Below are positions 29,238 through 33,023 of a stretch of 33,023 bases of DNA, in pieces. Positions within the stretch are counted from its first letter, which is position 1. Every line of letters starts with the position of its first letter. The notes beneath the pieces are model-generated. The model was not told where the DNA came from and searched no databases. It worked only from the letters and a program-made list of their open reading frames with translations. The stretch comes from Solirubrobacterales bacterium. Its GTDB lineage: Bacteria > Actinomycetota > Thermoleophilia > Solirubrobacterales > Solirubrobacteraceae. Location of the stretch: the NCBI GenBank assembly GCA_019247075.1, contig JAFAPR010000106.1, forward strand, positions 1 through 33,023. The letters run 5' to 3'. The position numbers were made by a program, and so were the translations under genes.

Positions 29238-30866
29238 TCAGCCGGCGGCGCGCGGCCGTAGCCGGCTCGTGACCAGCTGCTTGATCTGACGCGCCTCCGG
29301 GATCCGCATTGCGAGCACCAGCCACCCGTAGAGCGCGCAGGCGCCCGCCACTGCACCCCCTACCGAGATGATCTGTCCCGGCAGCGAGCGGCCCACGAGT
29401 GAGTCGAGGCCCATCCACACGGCCCAGGCGACCGCGGCCATGATCGCCGAGGCGACCAGGACGCGGATCGTGATCATCAGCGTCTGGACGCCCTCGAGCC
29501 CGCTGAAGCCGGCCCGCAGGCGCTGAAGTTGGAGCGCGGTCATGACCACGTTGGCCGCGACTGTCCCGATCACGAGTCCCTGGATCCCCAGCGGCTTGTA
29601 CAAGGCGAAGCTCACGATGACGTCCACCACCATGTTCATAGCGGCGAGCTTCGTCGGGATCCACGGTCGCTTCAGCGCGAAGAAGGTCCGGGTGAGCAGC
29701 AGGTTTACGCCCGCGAATGGGAGGCTGAAGGCAAACCAGAACAAGGCGATCGCCACCAAATGGGTGGAGTAGGGACCGAAGGTTCCATGCTGGTAGACGA
29801 GTCGGGTGATCGGGGTCGCCAGCACGACGAGCAGCCCCGCCGAGGGGATCAGCAGCAGGTTGATCTGGCGCATCCCGTTGGCCACTACGCGGCGCATGGC
29901 GTCCGTGTCGCGCCTGACCGCCAGTCGGCTCAGGGTGGGGAACAGCACGGTCGCGACAGCGACGCTGAACACGCCCTGGGGGAGCATGTAGATGCGGAAG
30001 GCGTCGTTGATCGCGGCGGGGGCATGCGGCGAGACAAGCGAGCCGAGCCCGGCGTTGATGAAGATGTCGAGGTTGATGATGCCGATGCTCATCGTCACCG
30101 GCAAAAAGAGGATCAACACCTGGCGGATCGCGGGGTCGCGCAGGTTGACCTTGGTGGTCAGCCGGAAGTCGATCCGGCCGAGCGCAGCGCCCACGATCAG
30201 AAACTGCACCATGGTCGCGGCCAGCCACGCGATCGCGTAGGCGTAGACGCCGTCCTCGCCGTGGAACAGCGGGTGGATCCCCACCAGCAGGGCCACGATC
30301 ACGACGTTCCACACCGCCGGGGCGAGCGCGGGGATCGTGAACTCGTCGTAGGCCTGCAAGATGCCGACGAGCAGCCCCGTGAGACTCATCAACAGCACCA
30401 CTGGGAACAGCACTCGCGAGAGGCCGGCCGCGAGGTCGTTCGGGACGTGCGCACCGGTGAATGCGGGCACGATCACGCCGGCCAGCACCATCCACAGGGC
30501 CGTCATCGCGCCGAGCACGATCAGGATCACCCAGAACAGCGCCGAGGCGAGCCTGAACGCATCCCGTTTGCGCCCCTCGTGCAGCATCTCCGTGAACACC
30601 GGCACAAACGCGGCCGATAACGCGGCCTGGGAAAAGAGGTTGCTCATCAGGTTGGGGACTTGCGCGGCTAGCGTGAACGCCGACGCCGCGGGAGAGGTGT
30701 TGAAGAAGGCGGCCTGGACCACCTCGCGCCCCAATCCGGCGATGCGCGAAAGCGCGGTCGCCAGCGCGAAGATCGCCGTGTTCAGGGCGATCCGGCGCCG
30801 GGGCCTGCCGGGCAGGCCTGGCTGAGGCGGCGACGGACCGGCCGCCTGCGGGCTCTCGACTGACAA
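29238..30866 (-). CDS. murJ: Lipid II flippase MurJ
   Basis: MurJ moves the peptidoglycan precursor lipid II across the membrane. The 542-residue protein shows a basic entry then about fourteen hydrophobic helices, with family blocks [74 protein letters not shown] and [18 protein letters not shown]. The frame is open to an ATG at 30935, but that overlaps the divergent rpsT start; the TTG at 30864-30866 is the most likely start after the divergent promoter region, with no Shine-Dalgarno seen. It precedes lepA by 32 bases and is probably co-transcribed with it. Confidence 0.9.
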   Translation of the reverse strand: MSVESPQAAGPSPPQPGLPGRPRRRIALNTAIFALATALSRIAGLGREVVQAAFFNTSPAASAFTLAAQVPNLMSNLFSQAALSAAFVPVFTEMLHEGRKRDAFRLASALFWVILIVLGAMTALWMVLAGVIVPAFTGAHVPNDLAAGLSRVLFPVVLLMSLTGLLVGILQAYDEFTIPALAPAVWNVVIVALLVGIHPLFHGEDGVYAYAIAWLAATMVQFLIVGAALGRIDFRLTTKVNLRDPAIRQVLILFLPVTMSIGIINLDIFINAGLGSLVSPHAPAAINDAFRIYMLPQGVFSVAVATVLFPTLSRLAVRRDTDAMRRVVANGMRQINLLLIPSAGLLVVLATPITRLVYQHGTFGPYSTHLVAIALFWFAFSLPFAGVNLLLTRTFFALKRPWIPTKLAAMNMVVDVIVSFALYKPLGIQGLVIGTVAANVVMTALQLQRLRAGFSGLEGVQTLMITIRVLVASAIMAAVAWAVWMGLDSLVGRSLPGQIISVGGAVAGACALYGWLVLAMRIPEARQIKQLVTSRLRPRAAG

Positions 30867-30924
30867 GGCTGTAGCTATAGTAAGGCCGCGCTCGGGCGGG
30901 CCAGCCGGCCGCGCACTCCTCACG
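30867..30924. promoter_or_regulatory. Divergent murJ/rpsT start region with a TATAGT box
   Basis: The 58 bases between the putative murJ TTG and the rpsT ATG contain the only AT-rich patch (GCTATAGTAAGG, 30874-30885). TATAGT (30876-30881) is a good -10 for rpsT on the plus strand with a leader of about 36 bases; no clear -35 is present at 16-18 bases. On the minus strand the overlapping TACTAT or TATAGC would place a murJ transcript start very close to its TTG. This is a resemblance only. Confidence 0.35.
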
Positions 30925-31194
30925 ATGGCAAACATCCACTCACAAAAGAAACGGATCCTGCGCTCACACCGGGAGCGTCTCGAGAACCGCCGCTACACGT
31001 CGAAGATCAAGACCTACTTCCGGCGTCTGGAGCGGGCCATGTCAGCCGGCGAGGACGAGGCCGCCGACAGCGAGCACCGCGCCTTGGTGCAGACGATCGA
31101 CAAGGCGGTCAAGCGCGGGGCGCTGCACAAGAACACCGGCGCGCGCAAGAAGTCGCGGGCAGCGCGCGTGCGGCGCGGCGGCGAGGAAGCCTGA
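30925..31194 (+). CDS. rpsT: 30S ribosomal protein S20
   Basis: S20 is a primary-binding protein of the small ribosomal subunit. The 89-residue, very basic helical protein begins [19 protein letters not shown] and has [33 protein letters not shown], the full family pattern. The ATG at 30925 has no strong Shine-Dalgarno. It is divergent from murJ and converges with holA (10 bases between stops), matching the conserved holA-rpsT head-to-tail or convergent neighbourhood in bacteria. Confidence 0.97.
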   Translation: MANIHSQKKRILRSHRERLENRRYTSKIKTYFRRLERAMSAGEDEAADSEHRALVQTIDKAVKRGALHKNTGARKKSRAARVRRGGEEA

Positions 31195-31204
31195 TCGACG
31201 CGCC

Positions 31205-32203
31205 CTAGCGGCTCGCGATTCGAGCGATTGCGATCGTCATCGCGGCGTCCTCGCTCGCTGCTCGCGGCCCCCCGCCGCGCGAGGACAGCTCGAGGTCGGC
31301 GAGCTGCTCGAGCCCCCGGCGGAGCTCCTCGGCGCCCGCGCGGCGCGCGTCGGCGATGAGCTTGTCCGCGGCCCGGGAAGGCAACCTCAGCCCGCGCTTG
31401 ATCTCGCCGGGCGGCTCGCCCTCGTCAAGCCGCGCAGCGATCTCCGCCGCCTGGCGCAGGCGCTGGGTCATCCAGTAGAGCAGTCCGGGGGAGCGCTCAC
31501 CCTGGGCGCGTAGCGTCAGATAGAGGCGCATGGCCGCCTGTGGGTCGCGGGCCAGCACCGCGTCCGCCAGCGCCCATACCTTGCGTTCCCCGGAAGGGGC
31601 GCTCAGCTCCTCCACGTCCGCAGCGCTCAACCGGGAGCCAGGCCCACAGCTGAGTGCGAGTTTCTCGAGCTCGCGCTGGAGCCGCTGCTGGCGCTCGCCG
31701 ACGTGGTGGACGAGGGCGCGCGCGGCCTCGTGGTCGAGCTCCAGCCCGAGTTCGCGGGCCCGCGCCGCCACCCACCGGGGAAGCTCCCAAGGCTTCACGC
31801 TCTGCTGCGCCTCAACGTGGCCGCCGGCCGCGCGAACGGCTTCCTTCAGCGCGGAGCTGACGGTGAGGCGGGGCTCCTCGCGCGCGAAGAACGCGACCGT
31901 AGTCTCGGGAGCCATCGAGGCGAGCGCCTCCCGCACCGGCGCGACCGCCTTCTCCCCCCAGCGCTCCACGCCGTCAATGATGATGAACCGGCGACCTAGC
32001 GCGAAGGTCATGGCGGCCAGTGCGGCCGCGACCGCCTCGGGCCTCGCAGCTTCTCCCTCGAACACCTCGACCCCCTGGGCCCCGCTGGCCTGCTCGGCCA
32101 TTGCCCGCAGTCGCGCACGCCGCTCTGCGATCCGTCCGTGATCGTCTCCGTGGATCAGGTAGGCGGGCTTGAACGAGGGCTGGAGGGAACCGGCAGATGA
32201 CAC
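31205..32203 (-). CDS. holA: DNA polymerase III delta subunit
   Basis: HolA is the clamp-loader subunit that opens the beta sliding clamp. The 332-residue protein has the family start AYLIHGDDHGRIAERR, a degenerate AAA-type fold with RRFIIIDGVERW and TTVAFFAREEPR, the middle KPWELPRWVAARARELGLEL, LQRELEKLALSCG and KVWALADAVLARDPQAAMRLY, and a C-terminal helical collar. No functional Walker A is present, as expected for delta. The start is GTG at 32201-32203. It follows leuS by 49 bases, a gap that contains one copy of the 34-bp duplication. Confidence 0.93.
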   Translation of the reverse strand: MSSAGSLQPSFKPAYLIHGDDHGRIAERRARLRAMAEQASGAQGVEVFEGEAARPEAVAAALAAMTFALGRRFIIIDGVERWGEKAVAPVREALASMAPETTVAFFAREEPRLTVSSALKEAVRAAGGHVEAQQSVKPWELPRWVAARARELGLELDHEAARALVHHVGERQQRLQRELEKLALSCGPGSRLSAADVEELSAPSGERKVWALADAVLARDPQAAMRLYLTLRAQGERSPGLLYWMTQRLRQAAEIAARLDEGEPPGEIKRGLRLPSRAADKLIADARRAGAEELRRGLEQLADLELSSRGGGPRAASEDAAMTIAIARIASR

Positions 32204-32216
32204 TGCGACTGGTCCC

Positions 32217-32284
32217 GGCTACTGGACGACGATGTTCACGAGCTTGTCCGGGCTACTGGACGACGATGTTCACGAGCTTGTCCG
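32217..32284. repeat. Exact 34-bp tandem duplication across the leuS stop codon
   Basis: Bases 32217-32250 and 32251-32284 are identical and directly adjacent. On the minus strand each copy encodes the last leuS codons (DKLVNIVVQ and TAG in the copy nearest leuS). The upstream copy holds the working stop codon (32253-32255). The second copy lies after the stop and is out of frame by one base because 34 is not a multiple of three, so it is untranslated leader between leuS and holA. Perfect identity suggests a recent slippage event, or an assembly artefact. Confidence 0.93.
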
Positions 32285-33023
32285 GCACCACGACGATCTT
32301 CGTCACCCGGCGGCCGTCGAGGTGGGCGCGGACGCCGCGGGCCTCGAGGGCGAGCCGCTCGAGTTCCTCGCGCGCGGCACCCGTGGGCGCATTGACGCGG
32401 TCGCGGACCTTGCCGTTGACCTGAATGACCAGCTCGAAGGTGTCCGCCTGGAGCATCGCGGGATCGGCCACCGGCCACGGCTCCTCCCAGACGCGACGTC
32501 CGGTCAGCAACTCGTACACCTCGGCCCCCACGTGGGGCGCAAAGGGGAACACCAGTGAGGCCGCGGTGGCGGTCGCGAAGCGGCGAGTGTGCACGCTCGC
32601 GCCGGCGCGCTTGTTGATCTCGTTCACCAACTCCATGACGGCCGCGATCGCGGTGTTGAACGCAAACCGCTCGCCGAGATCGCCGGTGACCTTCTCGATC
32701 GCCCAGTTTGCCTTGCGCACAAGCGCCTCGTCCTCGCCGATCGGGCCCGGGGGTTGGTCGACGGCCCCGGGCTGGCCCGCCAGCTGATCGCCGAGCCGCC
32801 ACAGCCGCGCCAGGAATCGGTAGACGCCCTCGACGCCCCGGTCCGACCAGGCGGCGTCTTGATCGGCGGGGCCAACGAAGAGTACATACGCCCGCGCCGA
32901 GTCGGCGCCGAAGCGGTCGACGATCCTGCGCGGCAGGATCACGTTGCCCTTCGAGCTCGACATCTTGTTGCCGTCGGGCCCCAGGATCATTCCTTGCGTG
33001 AACAGAGCTCGGAAGGGCTCCTG
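32253..33023 (-). CDS. leuS: Leucyl-tRNA synthetase, C-terminal part (cut by window edge)
   Basis: LeuS charges tRNA-Leu. The 256 visible residues begin QEPFRALFTQGMILGPDG and include the ATP-binding loop NKMSSSKGN, a KMSKS variant with Ser in place of the second Lys. Next come the VDRFGADSARAYVLFVGP block, the helical anticodon-binding domain (NTAIAAVMELVNEINK, FPFAPHVGAEVYE) and the C-terminal domain with FELVIQVNGKVRDRV and VVVPDKLVNIVV. The stop at 32253-32255 falls in the 34-bp tandem duplication. The gene continues beyond base 33023. It precedes holA without comEA/comEC, which often lie between them in actinobacteria. Confidence 0.95.
   Translation of the reverse strand, partial: QEPFRALFTQGMILGPDGNKMSSSKGNVILPRRIVDRFGADSARAYVLFVGPADQDAAWSDRGVEGVYRFLARLWRLGDQLAGQPGAVDQPPGPIGEDEALVRKANWAIEKVTGDLGERFAFNTAIAAVMELVNEINKRAGASVHTRRFATATAASLVFPFAPHVGAEVYELLTGRRVWEEPWPVADPAMLQADTFELVIQVNGKVRDRVNAPTGAAREELERLALEARGVRAHLDGRRVTKIVVVPDKLVNIVVQ

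Noticed and set aside
29206-30939. Upstream extension of lepA to a 1183-residue protein
   Set aside because: The extra part is an out-of-frame reading of murJ and has low-complexity Arg/Pro/Ala content. LepA proteins start at the ATG at 29205.
32960-32980. KMSSS in place of KMSKS in LeuS as a possible defect
   Set aside because: Variants of this loop occur in active class I synthetases and the following Lys is kept; not strong evidence of loss.

Overview
The window is about 33 kb of GC-rich, gene-dense actinobacterial chromosome. The codon use, frequent GTG/TTG starts, weak Shine-Dalgarno signals, a Tyr in the PolA O-helix, a HadA/HadB-like dehydratase pair and a DUF1707 protein suggest a deep-branching actinobacterium, perhaps Thermoleophilia/Solirubrobacterales. 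That placement is inference. Nearly everything is core housekeeping, and most genes lie on the minus strand. No tRNA, rRNA, CRISPR array, insertion sequence or prophage was seen.

Layout. 1-3448 (minus): uvrB 5' end (cut by the window edge), a lytic transglycosylase, coaE and rpsA; a decayed membrane-protein pseudogene fills the uvrB/transglycosylase gap on the plus strand. 3492-4595 (plus): a geranylgeranyl-reductase-family flavoprotein. 4613-6313 (minus): an exported sialidase-fold protein with its own promoter. 6493-9072: polA. 9180-11635: two tandem lipoprotein solute-binding proteins, followed upstream by an unlisted 53-residue two-helix membrane protein (11650-11811). 11838-19168: trpA, trpB, trpF, trpC, trpD, trpG, trpE and hisIE. 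19193-25018: era, ybeY, phoH, yqeY, prmA, dnaJ and hrcA. 25168-26819: two MaoC-fold dehydratases and an SDR. 26878-27330 (plus): DUF1707 membrane protein. 27388-30866: lepA and murJ. 30925-31194 (plus): rpsT. 31205-33023: holA and leuS (3' part only).

From hrcA down to the second solute-binding protein, about 16 kb reads as one co-directional run with very small gaps and many 4-base start/stop overlaps (ATGA, GTGA, TTGA). It links heat-shock control, ribosome maturation, the last part of His phosphoribosyl chemistry and the complete chorismate-to-tryptophan route.

The most unusual structure is at 13832-13903: three perfect 24-bp palindromes, exactly end to end, each centred on RCATGY. They lie in frame in the last codons of trpF, 12 bases before the trpB start. 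They add exactly 24 codons to an otherwise normal-length TrpF, so they look like an in-frame inserted palindromic element. Other local scars are a 34-bp exact tandem duplication over the leuS stop codon, a 21-bp direct repeat upstream of polA, and the multiply frameshifted pseudogene at about 482-790.
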